NCBI GenBank assembly: GCA_963765625.1
Contig: CAVXXD010000015.1
Location: 62,001 to 126,000 of the forward strand
Origin: CAVXXD01 sp963765625
GTDB lineage: Bacteria; Actinomycetota; Geothermincolia; Geothermincolales; Geothermincolaceae
DNA length: 64,000 bases
Direction: 5' to 3'
The first letter of the stretch is position 1. Every line of letters begins with the position of its first letter. This document shows positions 1 to 10,120 of the stretch, piece by piece. The translations under genes were made by a program, and so were the position numbers. Under the pieces are notes generated by a model, which saw only the letters and a program-made list of their open reading frames with translations, was not told where the DNA came from and made no database searches.

Positions 1-1919
1 CGGGAAGCTTGCCACCCCGATGCTTATTGTCAGATTGCCTTCAGGTTGCTCTTCCTCAAAGGGGAAGTGATGGTCCTTGACGACTTTTCTCAGCCGTTCA
101 GCCAGGAAAGACACGTCGTCTTTGTCCAGTTCCGGTGCGAGGACGGAGAATTCCTCTCCTCCGTAGCGGAAGACGGTATCGACGTCGCGTACGCTGTCGC
201 GAAGAATCTGGGCCAGGCTTCGCAAGACTTCGTCGCCCATGGGGTGCCCGTGGCGGTCGTTATAGAACTTGAAGTGATCGATGTCGACCATGATGAAGGA
301 GAGGGAATGCGAGTAGCGGGCGGAACGTTTTACTTCCTCCTCAAGGATGTTGGCGAGATATCGTCGGTTGTACAGACCAGTCAAGGCGTCGGTTATTGCC
401 AGCCTGTTTATCTCGTCGAAAAGCCTCGCCCGCTCGACGGCCATGCCCATCTGCTCACCGATGGCGTTGGCCAGGGTCATATCGTTCTTGTTGAAGGCGG
501 AGGGGTAACAGCTCGCAAGGTGGAGTATGCCGAAAGTATTGTTGCCGCTCTTGATGGGGACGCATAGGACCGAGCGGACGCTTTTGTCCACACGAAGGTT
601 CGGACATCGCTGGTCCTTGAAGATGTCATCGGCCAGGTATGAGTTGTCGTTGGTAAGGACGTAACATGAATCTATGCGTTCGAAGGGATGAGCGATGTTG
701 CGTTTCATGTACTCCTCACTGAACCCGAAGCTGCGTACCGGTTCAAGGAGGCCGGTATCATGGTTGATGATGTTGATGAGGGCCATGTCTACCGCGAAGA
801 GCCCTCGCACCACGTCGAGCGCGAGATTGTATATGTGATCTATGCTGGCGACGCTTCCGATTGCATCGACCACGCGAATAAGGCTGGTCAGTTGGGCCAC
901 GTGCTCCTCGCTGGAGCGGTAAAGGACGGCGTTCTCGAGGTATACGGACATGTGTGAGGAGACCAGCTCGAGCAGCTTTACCTCGGACTTGCGAAAGCGT
1001 TTTGCGCCGGAGCGGTCGGCGAGGATGATGAAACCGGTCTTTTTACCTCGCGCGAGCAGCGGGGCTATCAGGCAGTTACGCAGGTTCCTGAAGGGGGGAA
1101 AGACGGCCATGTTCACTTCACGGCTGTCGCCGTCGCCGTATAGCGACAGGACTTCGGTCCCGGCCGACGTGTCCAGCGAATCCAGCGCCGATGAGGCATC
1201 CTCGTAGTCCTCGAATTCGGCATCGTCGATGCCGTAAGCAGGCTGTTGCAGGCGCAGTTCCTGCTGCTCCTTCCTCGAGGAGATATACCAGCACCTTTTC
1301 CGCCTTGAAGGACTCCGATGCAACCTGGGCTATGGACTCGACCACGTTGGTCAGAGCGGGGCCGGAACTACCGCTTTGGGAGATCTTGTAGAGAATCGTG
1401 AGTCTCTTGCGGTCGTTCAGGATCATGGCGGTGATGTAAGTGTCCAGCGTGATGTAGACGACCAGGAAGGCGTATCGGACTATCAGCAGTGAAGAGAGGT
1501 CGGGGTGGGGCGCCTGATCGAATACCGCCATCAGACTGATGCCCAGAATGGCCAGCGCGCCACACAGGAGTGAGCCCCAAACCCCGAAGTAGACTCCGGC
1601 GATGAGTGGCAGGATTCCCAGAATCAGGTAGAACTGGCTGGTAACTCCGCCGGTGGCCGCGATCATCAGCAGGATGGAGGTCATGTCCACGGTGGCCAGG
1701 AAATAGCGAGCCTTTCCCTGGTAGGACCCGTATTCAGGCCAGATTATACAGAAGAGATTGAAAGCGGCATAAGAAGCGGATGATGCCGTATGCATAGGTA
1801 TGGTTGATGGTACCGCCTATATATTCCTCTCCCGCTTGGATGAGGATGATGGTGCCGATGATCAGCACCCAGCGGAAAAGGAGCTCCTGTTTGAAGAGAC
1901 TGCGCCGGGTGATGTCCAT
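1..1919 (-). CDS. Membrane GAF-GGDEF protein, probable diguanylate cyclase (C-terminus off the left edge)
   Basis: The N-terminus starts at 1919 and carries several hydrophobic segments (about the first 130 residues). A GAF-like sensory region follows, then a GGDEF domain. Visible signature elements are ITDALTGLYNRR, DIDHFKFYND and YGGEEF, the last being the active-site loop; TISIGVASFP lies at the edge. A cyclase making cyclic di-GMP from GTP is therefore likely; whether the GAF binds a ligand cannot be seen. The reading frame breaks twice, near 1777 and near 1280, and reads on cleanly after each one, which looks like sequence error. Its ATG shares the A of the hflX TGA stop, so translation is probably coupled to hflX. 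The stop codon lies outside the window. Confidence 0.85.
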
Positions 1920-3055
1920 CAGGGATGTCCCCCTTCCGGTTTCGGATGTCCGACGCCAGCCATGCGCACCAGTTCGGCACGGAGCTCTTCGATCCCTTCG
2001 CCGGTACTGGCAGATACATTAACAGCATCGGGAAGAATGCGCTTGAGTGCCCTTCTCTCCGAGGCGTCACAGAGGTCGATCTTGTTGAGGATGTCGATAC
2101 GCAGGATATCCGCGGCGCCTATCTCGGCCAGTACTTCCAGGACCGAAGATATCTTACGGTCGAAGTCGGGCGAGGACGCGTCAATGACGTGGAGGACGGC
2201 GGCACTCTCAACCACTTCTTCCAGGGTAGATTTGAAGGCCTCGATAAGTTGGTGGGGCAACTGGTCTATGAATCCAACCGTGTCCGTCATCACCGCGGCG
2301 GCTTTGCCTCCGAGATAGATGCGGCGGGTGGTGGAATCAAGGGTGGAAAAGAGCTTGTCTTCAACCAGAACAGAAGAGCGAGTAAGGCGGTTCAGCAATG
2401 TCGATTTGCCTGCGTTGGTATAGCCCACGAGCGAAAAGGAGAAGACGTCCTGTCGAGCCCGGCGTTTCCGCTTTACCTGCCGGACCTTTTCAAGCTGATC
2501 AAGGTCCTTCTCGAGCGCCTCTATACGCTTGCGAATGCGCCGCCGATCTACTTCGAGCTTGGTCTCTCCCGGGCCTCGATGTGTCCCGATGCCGCTACCC
2601 ATGCGGGACAATTCCAGGCCTTTTCCGGTGAGCCGAGTCAGCAGGTAGTTCAATTGAGCCAGCTCCACCTGGGTCTTTCCTTCTCTGGTGTGAGCGTGGA
2701 GGGCGAATATATAGAGTATCAGCGCAGTGCGATCGATCACCTTGACCGTGAAACGTTCCTCGAGGTTCCTCTGCTGTGACGGAGTCAACTCACGGTCGAA
2801 TATGACCAGGTCCGCTCCCGTCTCTTCAACAAGTTGGGCAAGCTCTTCAACTTTACCTTTACCGATGAGGAACGCGCTGTCGGGGTTCTCGCGCCTCTGC
2901 TGCAACGTTCCCACAACTTCAGCCCCTGCCGTATCGGCCAGGGCTTCCAGCTCGGACAGGGAATCCTCCACCTGAAGCGCCTCTTTTCCGGGGCGGCTCA
3001 AGCTTACCAGCACAGCCTTTTCCTTCTGGTCCGAAATTACTTCAGAAACATCCAT
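1919..3055 (-). CDS. hflX: GTPase HflX
   Basis: HflX is a ribosome-associated GTPase that splits stalled ribosomes. With the start chosen here (378 residues), an N-terminal HflX domain leads to a glycine-rich linker (RMGSGIGTHRGPGE), a coiled stretch and a G domain. The G domain has GYTNAGKST (P-loop, about 211-219), DTVGF (G3) and NKID (G4). An upstream in-frame start at 3118 would add 21 basic residues, but it lies inside the end of the aminotransferase gene. The ATG at 3055 falls just after that gene's stop, with a weak AGAAGCGG upstream. The gene sits downstream of miaA and dapF, the usual actinobacterial position for hflX, and overlaps the GGDEF gene by one base. Confidence 0.95.
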   Translation of the reverse strand: MDVSEVISDQKEKAVLVSLSRPGKEALQVEDSLSELEALADTAGAEVVGTLQQRRENPDSAFLIGKGKVEELAQLVEETGADLVIFDRELTPSQQRNLEERFTVKVIDRTALILYIFALHAHTREGKTQVELAQLNYLLTRLTGKGLELSRMGSGIGTHRGPGETKLEVDRRRIRKRIEALEKDLDQLEKVRQVKRKRRARQDVFSFSLVGYTNAGKSTLLNRLTRSSVLVEDKLFSTLDSTTRRIYLGGKAAAVMTDTVGFIDQLPHQLIEAFKSTLEEVVESAAVLHVIDASSPDFDRKISSVLEVLAEIGAADILRIDILNKIDLCDASERRALKRILPDAVNVSASTGEGIEELRAELVRMAGVGHPKPEGGHP

Positions 3056-3065
3056 TCTGCCGCTT

Positions 3066-4229
3066 CTAGCTGGCAAAGATCTCCTCCATCCTGCCGACCG
3101 CTTCTTCAATCTCTTCATCCGGCGTACTTAGAGAAAGCCGCACGAAACCCTCTCCGCAGGCGCCATAAGATGAGCCGGGCACAACAACTATGTCCGCTTT
3201 CTCCAATAGTTCGGACGCGAAAGTTGAAGAATCATACCCTTCCGGCACCTTCATCCAGACGTAGATGGTGGCGACGGGTGGGCGGATGTCCCAACCGATG
3301 CGGCCCAGCGCTCCCAGCAAGCGGTCGCGTCGCCCTTGATAGATGGAACACATCTGGGCCACGCAGTCCTGGCTTCCGGTCAGTGCCGCCACTGCCGCCA
3401 TCTGAACGGCATTGAATACCCCGGAGTCAACGTTGGTCTTAAGCTTTCCGAAAGGAGCGATTATCTCCCGCGAGCCGACGGCGAAACCGACCCTCCACCC
3501 GGTCATGTTGTAGGTCTTGGAGAGGGAGTGGAATTCGATACTGACCTCTCGCGCGCCGTCCAGCTGCAGGATGGAGGGTGCCACGTACCCGTCATAGGTT
3601 ATCTCCGAGTAGGCCAGGTCGTGGGCGACGATGAAGTCGTGACGGTGGGCCAACTCGATCACGCGTTCGAAGAAGTCAAGCGACGTCGTAGCGGTGGTGG
3701 GATTGTTGGGGTAGTTCAGGAACATCACCCTGGCTTGCTTGAAGACATCGTCCGGTATGGCATCGAGGTCAGGCAGCCAGCCGTTTCCCTCGGTTAGCGG
3801 CATCCGGTAGGGTACCCCACCCGCGAAGGAAGTGGCAATGGCATATACGGGGTAAGCCGGGTCCGGTACCAGTGCGACGTCTCCGGGGTCGATGAAAGCC
3901 AGGGGGAAATGGGAGATGCCGTCCTTCGAACCGATAAGGCAGAGCACCTCCTCTTCGGGGTCGGAATCGAAACCGAACCTGTTTTTCAACCATGCCGACG
4001 CCGCCCGGCGGAGCTCCGGCATACCCTGGTACGAGGGATAGCGGTGGTTTTCCCGTTCCCCGGCCGCCTGTCGCAGCGCCTCAACGATGTGCGGGGGCGT
4101 GGGCATGTCGGGGTCCCCGATACCGAAACTGATCACCTTGTGGCCGGCTGCTTTCTTCTCGGCTATCTTGCGGTCGACTTCCGCGAAAAGATAGGGTGGT
4201 ATGTTCTTGATTCTCTGCGACTCTCGCAC
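3066..4229 (-). CDS. dapL: LL-diaminopimelate aminotransferase-like class I aminotransferase
   Basis: This is a fold-type I PLP aminotransferase of 387 residues. NYPNNPT is at about 172-178, DLAYSEI at about 204-210, and the Schiff-base lysine in SLSKTYNMTGWR at about 238. The overall sequence resembles the DapL family, which converts tetrahydrodipicolinate directly to LL-diaminopimelate using glutamate. Its position immediately downstream of dapF, with a 12-base gap, supports a role in lysine and peptidoglycan precursor synthesis. The start is GTG, preceded by a strong AAGGAGG. Other class I aminotransferases of similar length could look alike, so the exact substrate is an inference from family resemblance and context. 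Confidence 0.8.
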   Translation of the reverse strand: MRESQRIKNIPPYLFAEVDRKIAEKKAAGHKVISFGIGDPDMPTPPHIVEALRQAAGERENHRYPSYQGMPELRRAASAWLKNRFGFDSDPEEEVLCLIGSKDGISHFPLAFIDPGDVALVPDPAYPVYAIATSFAGGVPYRMPLTEGNGWLPDLDAIPDDVFKQARVMFLNYPNNPTTATTSLDFFERVIELAHRHDFIVAHDLAYSEITYDGYVAPSILQLDGAREVSIEFHSLSKTYNMTGWRVGFAVGSREIIAPFGKLKTNVDSGVFNAVQMAAVAALTGSQDCVAQMCSIYQGRRDRLLGALGRIGWDIRPPVATIYVWMKVPEGYDSSTFASELLEKADIVVVPGSSYGACGEGFVRLSLSTPDEEIEEAVGRMEEIFAS

Positions 4230-4241
4230 TTTGCCTCCTTA

Positions 4242-5111
4242 TCAGGTACCTTTTTTGAAATGATCCAGCCACGCTTCCGAGATGCCGGCCCGATAGACTT
4301 CGAGTACGTGGCCTCTCATGAAGATGTGGCCGGTATCGTCATGGCTTATCGACAGGGAGCCGCCTGGCAGGTCCACCTTCATGGCGTCCTCCCCTCCCTT
4401 GGTGGTGAGGGTCGCCGCGAAGGCAGCGCAGGCACCGGTGCCGCAGGCCATGGTTATTCCTGCTCCGCGCTCCCATACCCTTACCTTGATATGCCCGGCA
4501 TCGATGACCTGCACGAACTCCACGTTCGTCCGCCTGGGAAAAATGGGGTGGTTCTCGATGACCGGTCCCACAGTCTCCAGGGAGACGGCTTCGACATCGT
4601 CCGTAAAGATCACGCAATGCGGGTTGCCCATGCTCAGACAGGTGACCGACGTAGGGGCCTCCTGCCGCCTCCAGCCGTTCTTCTACCGCCTGGCTCCCTT
4701 CTCCGGACATGGGTATGGCGTTACGGCTGAACTCAGGAAGACCCATATCTACACGTGCTTCGTCGACACGCCCGTCCGCAAGGATAAGCTCGACGGTTTT
4801 CGCTCCGGCCCTTGTCTCGATGAGCATGGGGTTGGCATCAACCATTCCTTCGCTTCTCAGGTAAGCCGCCAGGCAGCGGATGCCGTTGCCGCACATCTCC
4901 GCCTCTGAACCGTCGGGGTTGTAGATGATCATGCCTGCGTCCAGCATTGCCGGATGGCCTCTCCGCCAGGATGACTCCATCCGCGCCTACACCGGGGCCG
5001 CGGCTGCACAGTGGCGGAACCAGTTCTAACGGAAAGTCCTCCAGAGCCTGGCGCGAAACGGTCTATGATGATGAAGTCGTTCCCGAGACCCTGGTACTTA
5101 ACAAAATCCAA
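4242..5111 (-). CDS. dapF: Diaminopimelate epimerase (three apparent frameshifts)
   Basis: DapF interconverts LL- and meso-diaminopimelate with two catalytic cysteines and no cofactor. Both cysteine motifs are present, MCGNGIRC and ACGTGACA, as are the N-terminal KYQGLGNDF and the MGNPHCVIF segment. They lie in three different frames: the reading shifts near 5050, near 4950 and near 4650. Joining the pieces gives about 289 residues of normal, collinear DapF, so sequence errors are far likelier than gene decay. The start is TTG at 5111 with GGAGG nine bases upstream. It overlaps the 3' end of miaA by about 49 bases and is followed by dapL. Confidence 0.9.
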
Positions 5112-6069
5112 AATCGCGTTCCTCCCTCCGAAAATGCCGTATCCATATAGTCTATCACTAGTTTCGACGCAGCTTCGGAATTAAAAAGGCAGTCACCGGT
5201 CAGCTCTATCCAGTGAACCCGTCTGTCTTTCCTGAACCAGGTCATCTGCTGTTTGGCGAACCTGTGCGTGTTTGTCTTGATTTTATCAATAGTTTCTTCA
5301 AGGCTTGTATTATTGTCAAGATACTCAAGCACTTCACGGTAGCCAAGTGCCTGGCGCGACGTGTCCGAGAAGCCAACCGTGGCGGCCAGATGCGCTACCT
5401 CCTCCACCAGACCCGACTCGATCATCTCGTCCACCCTGCGATCGATAATCTTCCTCAGACGGGCCCGGTCGGTGGTGAGCCCGATGATCAGGGAAGGATA
5501 ACGCGGGGGGACGGAATGGTAGTCTCGCTGAAAGCTCGAGAAAGGCACGCCGGTGGCCTCGTAGACCTCCAGTGCCCGGACGATACGACGCAGGTTGTGG
5601 GGACCGATCCTTTCGGCCGATACCGGGTCGACCGACTCGAGGCGGGTGAAGAGCTCGAGACGGGATTTGTCGTCCGTGCGGGACGAATACCTGCTTCTCA
5701 GTTCGCTGGATACAGACGGCTGCGGGATCTCCAGGTCGTAGAGCACCGCCCTCAGGTAGAGCCCTGAACCTCCCACCAGCAGTGGCATGCCTCCCCTGAA
5801 GAAGACTCCTTCGATGACGCGATGCGCTTCCGATCTGGAACTCAGCTACCGAAAAGGAGAGGTTCGGCTCCACCAGATCTATCAAGTGGTGCGGCACCAG
5901 CCTCGATTCCTCCGGGGTGGGTTTGGCCGTACCGATGTCCATCCCCCGGTAGACCTGCATGGAGTCGATGCTTACGATCTCTCCCTGGAAACGTGGAGCT
6001 ATTTCTGAGAGCTATGCGGGATTTTCCTATGGCGGTCGGCCCCACCAGTGCGACGACAATGGCTGACAT
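5063..6069 (-). CDS. miaA: tRNA dimethylallyltransferase MiaA (two apparent frameshifts)
   Basis: MiaA transfers a dimethylallyl group to A37 of tRNAs reading UNN codons. MiaB, encoded upstream in the same run, then methylthiolates the product. The P-loop GPTAIGKS is near the N-terminus. DSMQVYRGMDIGTAKPT and LLVGGSGLYLRA follow, and TDRARLRKII lies further down. Frame breaks occur near 6010 and near 5830; correcting them restores a continuous protein of about 335 residues. The ATG at 6069 begins one base after the AMMECR1 stop at 6071, so the genes look cotranscribed. The C-terminal end overlaps the dapF start. Confidence 0.92.
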
Positions 6070-6070
6070 C

Positions 6071-6604
6071 TTATTTGTAGCGTTTCACTTCAAAACGGCA
6101 GAGCTCAACCGGTTCGCGAGGCCCGATGCCCGCCTTCTGCCGGGCTATGGAAACCTGCTCTTCAACCGTATCCACGCCCTCGAGGTCTGGCAGAAGAAGG
6201 CCCAGGCGGAAGCCGCTCTTTACGATGACGCCGTACCTGGAAGGGTCCAGGTGGCTCTGGTCAGGGACGGGTTCAGGTTCTCCCAGGACATCGACGGATA
6301 TGTCCAGGCTGTCGAGTTCGTCTACCATCACCGGATCGAAACGAGGGTCTTGCGTACACGAGCTGATGGCGTTGTGGACGACTTCTTCCGCCAGGTTCTG
6401 GCGGGAGGGTTCAAATGTACCGATGCATCCTCTGAGCCGGCCGTTCTTCTTGAGGCTGACAAAGGCGCCGGCCTGTTCATCGAGGTCTCCCGTCAGGTCG
6501 GGACATTCACTTGGCTTCAGGACAGTTCTTTCCCTGACGTATTTTTCGATCGCCCTTCTGGCCAGCCTGGTTATATCCGATTGTTCTTTTACCCTGCCGT
6601 CCAA
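6071..6604 (-). CDS. AMMECR1-domain protein (AmmeMemoRadiSam system protein A type)
   Basis: A 177-residue protein made up almost entirely of an AMMECR1 domain, with the hallmark LRGCIGT at about 58-64 and conserved flanking segments (DPRFDPV, YGVIV). The biochemical role of this family is unsettled. In many prokaryotes it occurs with a Memo-like protein and a radical SAM protein, and here the Memo-like gene is directly upstream. The start is taken as TTG at 6604, three bases from the Memo stop at 6607, with AGAGGGGA upstream. No frameshift is seen. It sits between the Memo-like gene and miaA. Confidence 0.85.
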   Translation of the reverse strand: MDGRVKEQSDITRLARRAIEKYVRERTVLKPSECPDLTGDLDEQAGAFVSLKKNGRLRGCIGTFEPSRQNLAEEVVHNAISSCTQDPRFDPVMVDELDSLDISVDVLGEPEPVPDQSHLDPSRYGVIVKSGFRLGLLLPDLEGVDTVEEQVSIARQKAGIGPREPVELCRFEVKRYK

Positions 6605-6606
6605 AA

Positions 6607-7441
6607 TTATCCATCCCCTCTCGAATAAGGCCCCACGATTCGGTGGAAAGACACCAGGTAGCCCACCCCGAAAGGCCCTTCGTAGGAGAGCAGCATGCTT
6701 TCGAATTCATAGGAACGAAGAGAGCCACTCAGGGCATGAATGGAACGGAAACCACACTCCCCCGCCTCATCGACCAGTTCTTCGTCTATGGATGCGAGCG
6801 AAGAGAAATCACCCTCTTCCACGATGCTGGCTATGGCGGCATCGAAGTCTTTTCCACGCGGACTGTACCCTGCCGGGGCCCTGGGGATAAGGCGGTGCGA
6901 GAGGTCTCCCGAAGCAACGAAGACCGCGCGACGCCCCAGGTTCTCCGAGCATTCCCTGACCAGGTCGCCTAACGCGGCATGATGCTGATAGGAAAGCATC
7001 GATATGGATAGAGAAACGATGGGCGCTTCGGTCGCCTGGCTGATGAAGTACAGCGGCACCAGCAGCGCCATGATCGAGCACTCCCCCGTAGCGCCCCCTG
7101 GGTTCCAGGGGCACGTCACGGCTGACGGAAGATTTCAGAAGGCATTCCACGAGCTCAAGGTCATTCGGCCTGATCAGCCCTACGCCGGGCACCCCGAACT
7201 GGCCGAAATCTCCGCTGAGGCTCTCCGCCGTGCTGACAGTGAACGAGGATGACATTATGGGGGTGTGGGGCGATATCACTACCAGCACTTCCGGATCGAT
7301 CTTGCCGATGATGGTCGAGAGCTCGCGCATGGCCCGGTCGGTGGAGTCGACCGTGGCGATGTCCCGGCCGCCGATCTCCGGAACGAGCAGCGGAGGATGT
7401 GGGCATATGCACCCCGCGACGATCCCCGTCAGCGAATACAT
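6607..7441 (-). CDS. Memo / class III extradiol dioxygenase-like protein (one apparent frameshift)
   Basis: The protein belongs to the Memo/LigB fold (AmmeMemoRadiSam system protein B type). CICPHPPLLVPE at the N-terminus, ISPHTP, LDHG and VASGDLSH carry the histidine and aspartate positions that bind metal in this family. The frame breaks near 7065, just after LDHG, and continues as LLVPLYFISQ; the corrected protein is about 277 residues. The ATG at 7441 follows an AGAGGCG. It is paired with the AMMECR1 gene downstream and lies after miaB. Whether it is an enzyme is unknown; a metal-dependent oxidation is possible by homology only. Confidence 0.8.
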
Positions 7442-7517
7442 AAGGCGCCTCTTTTCTTTCCGACTAATATATTCTACCCAGTTCCAGGAAGATAAATTCC
7501 GTTCACTTCCGGGACGA

Positions 7518-8842
7518 TCAGGTTCTTTCAAGCCTGCCGGCCAGGGACCAGGGCCCCGCTCCGGTGATCCTCACTTCGACGGTTTTACCGATAAGGCTCA
7601 GGTCACCTTCGAAGTTCACCACCTTGTTCGTCCGGGACCTGCCTTTCAGCCTGGAGCGCGCAGGCTTCCTGCTCTCGCCTTCGACCAGTACTTCCATGGA
7701 CTTCCCGATGTCTGCGTCATTGCTTGCGTGGGCCAACTCTTTGACCAGGGCGGCAAGTCGATCCGAACCTTTCCATGGTTATATCGTGAGGGACTTCGGG
7801 CCAGCGGCCTTCCGCCGCCACCGTTCCGGGACGGGGATTGTAGAAGTAAGTGTAGGCCTGGTCGTAACGGCAGTACCTGGCCGCTTCCAGAGTTTCGAGA
7901 AAATCCTCCTCTCCGTTCTCCTGGAAATCCCACCATCAGGTCGGATGATACAGCTACCCCTGGCAGCCCTTCTCGTATGGCGTCGATCTTTTCGAGGTAA
8001 GCCGCACGGTCGTAACCCCTGCCCATGGCCTTGAGGATGCTGTCTGAACCCGCTTGTAGGGGGAGGTGCACGTATCGGCAGACATTGGGATGATCGGACA
8101 TCACCTTGATTATGTCCGGGGTGAAATCCCGGGGATGAGAAGTGAGAAAACGGATACGGATATCCGGCCAGTGAGAGGCGACCGCTGAGAGCAGGGGCGA
8201 GAACCCTTCACCGTCCCTGTCGTAAGAATTGACGTTCTGGCCCAGCAGGACGACCTCCAGCGCGCCCTCATCAACCAGTGTGCCAATCTCCCGGATGAGT
8301 TCCTCCCGGGGACGGCTGGTCTCCCTGCCCCGGGTATAAGGCACGACACAATAGGTGCAGTAATTGTCGCAGCCGTAGATGATGGGGACCCAGGCCCGAA
8401 ACTTCTCGTGGCGTGATAAAGGCAGTCCATCCAGTTCCAACCCCGGCATGTCCAGCACACATACGGCCTGGCCTGCGGCCGCGTCCAGCAATTCGGCGAT
8501 GTGGGGATACTGGTGGGTACCGAACACCAGGTCGACATGGGGCGCTCTTTTGAAAACGGCCTCCCCCTCGTTCTGCGCCACACATCCCCCCACCGCGAAG
8601 AGCGTCCCTTTTTCACGCTTGAGTGGTTTCAATGAGCTGAGGAAGCCCCAGAACCTGTCTTCGGCGCTCTGCCGCACACAGCAGGTGATGATGATGACCG
8701 CATCGGCGTCTCCGGGAGCTTCGACTTCTTCCCACCCTGCCGCGTTAAATGCGCCGGCCAGCCGCTCGCTGTCGTGGAAATTCATCTGGCAACCGAAGGT
8801 GGTGATGTGGAACTTTCCGGGAATAGCGGGATTATTGGACAT
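7518..8842 (-). CDS. miaB: tRNA-2-methylthio-N6-dimethylallyladenosine synthase MiaB (two apparent frameshifts)
   Basis: MiaB is a radical SAM methylthiotransferase that adds a methylthio group at C2 of i6A37 in tRNA. The N-terminal domain has FGCQMNFHDSE with further cluster cysteines (TCCVR, GGCV). The radical SAM motif is GCDNYCTYCVVP (CxxxCxxC), and SDLMVGFPGE lies further on. The frame breaks near 7920 and near 7770. After correction the C-terminus forms a TRAM RNA-binding domain (about the last 65 residues). Total length is about 441 residues, normal for MiaB. The start is ATG at 8842. The TIM-barrel gene ends 15 bases upstream. Confidence 0.93.
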
Positions 8843-8857
8843 GGCGGCGATCCCCGC

Positions 8858-9673
8858 TCAGTTCTTCCGTGGCTCGTCCATGCCCCGTTCGAAATGTTCG
8901 CGGCAGAACTCCAGGGAGGCCGAGAGCCGTCTGGCAACCTCGTCCCAGCCCGACTTGGCACCCACCGGTCCGGGACTCAACTCCAGGGTGACGATGCCGT
9001 CGTAGCCGTCCCTGGCGATACGGGCCAGAAAGAGGTCAAGTGGGAGGTTGCCGTTCTGCGGGAGTTCGTGGTCGTCGAAACCCTTCAAGTAGTTGTTGGA
9101 GAGGTGTATGTGCTTGACGCGCGGTCCGAGACGATCCCAGGCCCGGAATATGTCGTTGTGGCTGATGGCGAAGTGGCTGGTGTCGAAGACCAGGCTCTCG
9201 AAAGTCGAAAGATCGTCAAAGTTATTGAAAAAGGAAAGGTTGACTCTCTTTTTCAGGTTCACGTTGATGGCGTTCTCCACCGCTACGGTTACCGATTCTT
9301 CACGGTCCAGGCGGTTGAGATCGTGGTATAGCCACCTTGCATACCCCAGCTGCCAGAAATAGGGAAGATGGATGATGACCACCTCAGACTCTAGTTCGTG
9401 AGCAAAATGGAGGCTGCGGTCTATCTTCTCACGGTAGCGGCCCCACACTTTACGGCTGGCCAGAAGGAATGGTGCGTGTACGCTGCAGATATCGATGTCG
9501 CTGCCGGTCTGGATGGCGAGAAGTTTATCCAGATCCTGGCTGTCCGGGCGGGTATCGACCATAAGCTCGATATGTGAAAATCCCACCTCGCCGGCTACGG
9601 TAAAGATGTCTTCGATATCCCAGCTGTAGAGCGAGGCCGTGGATAGTGCGAACTTTACGATTGCTTCTGTCAC
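8858..9673 (-). CDS. TIM-barrel sugar phosphate isomerase/epimerase-like protein
   Basis: A protein of about 271 residues of the AP endonuclease 2 / xylose isomerase-like TIM-barrel superfamily. It begins KFALSTASLYSWDIEDIF, with SHIELMVD, CSVHAPF, VVIIHLP, VAVEN, LVFDTSHFAIS and VKHIHLSN placed like the metal-binding strands of this fold. The substrate cannot be told. The preferred start is GTG at 9673, behind AGAAGAAGGA, overlapping the upstream stop as GTGA. The frame is open further upstream to 10000, but only because the preceding gene has a frame error, so the apparent longer fusion is not accepted. miaB follows 15 bases downstream. Confidence 0.75.
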   Translation of the reverse strand: MTEAIVKFALSTASLYSWDIEDIFTVAGEVGFSHIELMVDTRPDSQDLDKLLAIQTGSDIDICSVHAPFLLASRKVWGRYREKIDRSLHFAHELESEVVIIHLPYFWQLGYARWLYHDLNRLDREESVTVAVENAINVNLKKRVNLSFFNNFDDLSTFESLVFDTSHFAISHNDIFRAWDRLGPRVKHIHLSNNYLKGFDDHELPQNGNLPLDLFLARIARDGYDGIVTLELSPGPVGAKSGWDEVARRLSASLEFCREHFERGMDEPRKN

Positions 9674-10088
9674 TCCTTCTTCTTCTCGTGCTTGCCCACT
9701 CTCTCTCTTCTTGCCGTGTGAGCGGACCAGCACGGAAGTCGTAAGCATCCCGGCGGCCATGCCTCCGTAGCGAACGGCCGGCGACTTCATGGCGGTGTCG
9801 AAGGTCTGCATGCTGGAGTCCAGCCGGGTGACCATGTCCTGGACATCGGAAGTCAGTTCGATGACCTTGCCAAGTTCGCCGTTCATGTCTTCGACGGTGT
9901 TGTTCAGGTTGGCAAGGAGCATGTTCAGCTGCGGCCTGGCATCGTCCAGCGTCTGGTTGAGGTGCTCGAAAGAACGGGCCAGCTTGAGCAGAAGGCGCAC
10001 CGCAAAGACGGATAGAATGGGTATGGTATATTATGAGCACAACGAAGAGGACGTTTCTTATGACGTCACCGACGGTTATAGCGAGCAT
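9670..10088 (-). CDS. DUF948-type small membrane protein (two apparent frameshifts)
   Basis: A small protein with an N-terminal membrane helix (starting MLAITVGDVIRNVLFVVLII), then a helical region with heptad-like pattern (HLNQTLDDARPQLNMLLANL). A lysine-rich end (VGKHEKKKE, then TGA) closes it. This layout resembles the DUF948 family of membrane-anchored coiled-coil proteins of unknown function. The frame breaks near 10030, inside the membrane segment, and near 9706, in a GAGAGAGAG run. Correcting the second break gives a stop that overlaps the GTG of the next gene, a normal operon junction. The ATG at 10088 follows GGGGGAGAAG. Confidence 0.65.
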
Positions 10089-10120
10089 CTTACTTCTCCC
10101 CCTCCCGGACCATGCACATA

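Noticed and set aside
3056..3118. Longer HflX from 3118
   Set aside because: It overlaps the 3' end of dapL and adds a basic stretch not expected in HflX; the ATG at 3055 follows the dapL stop.
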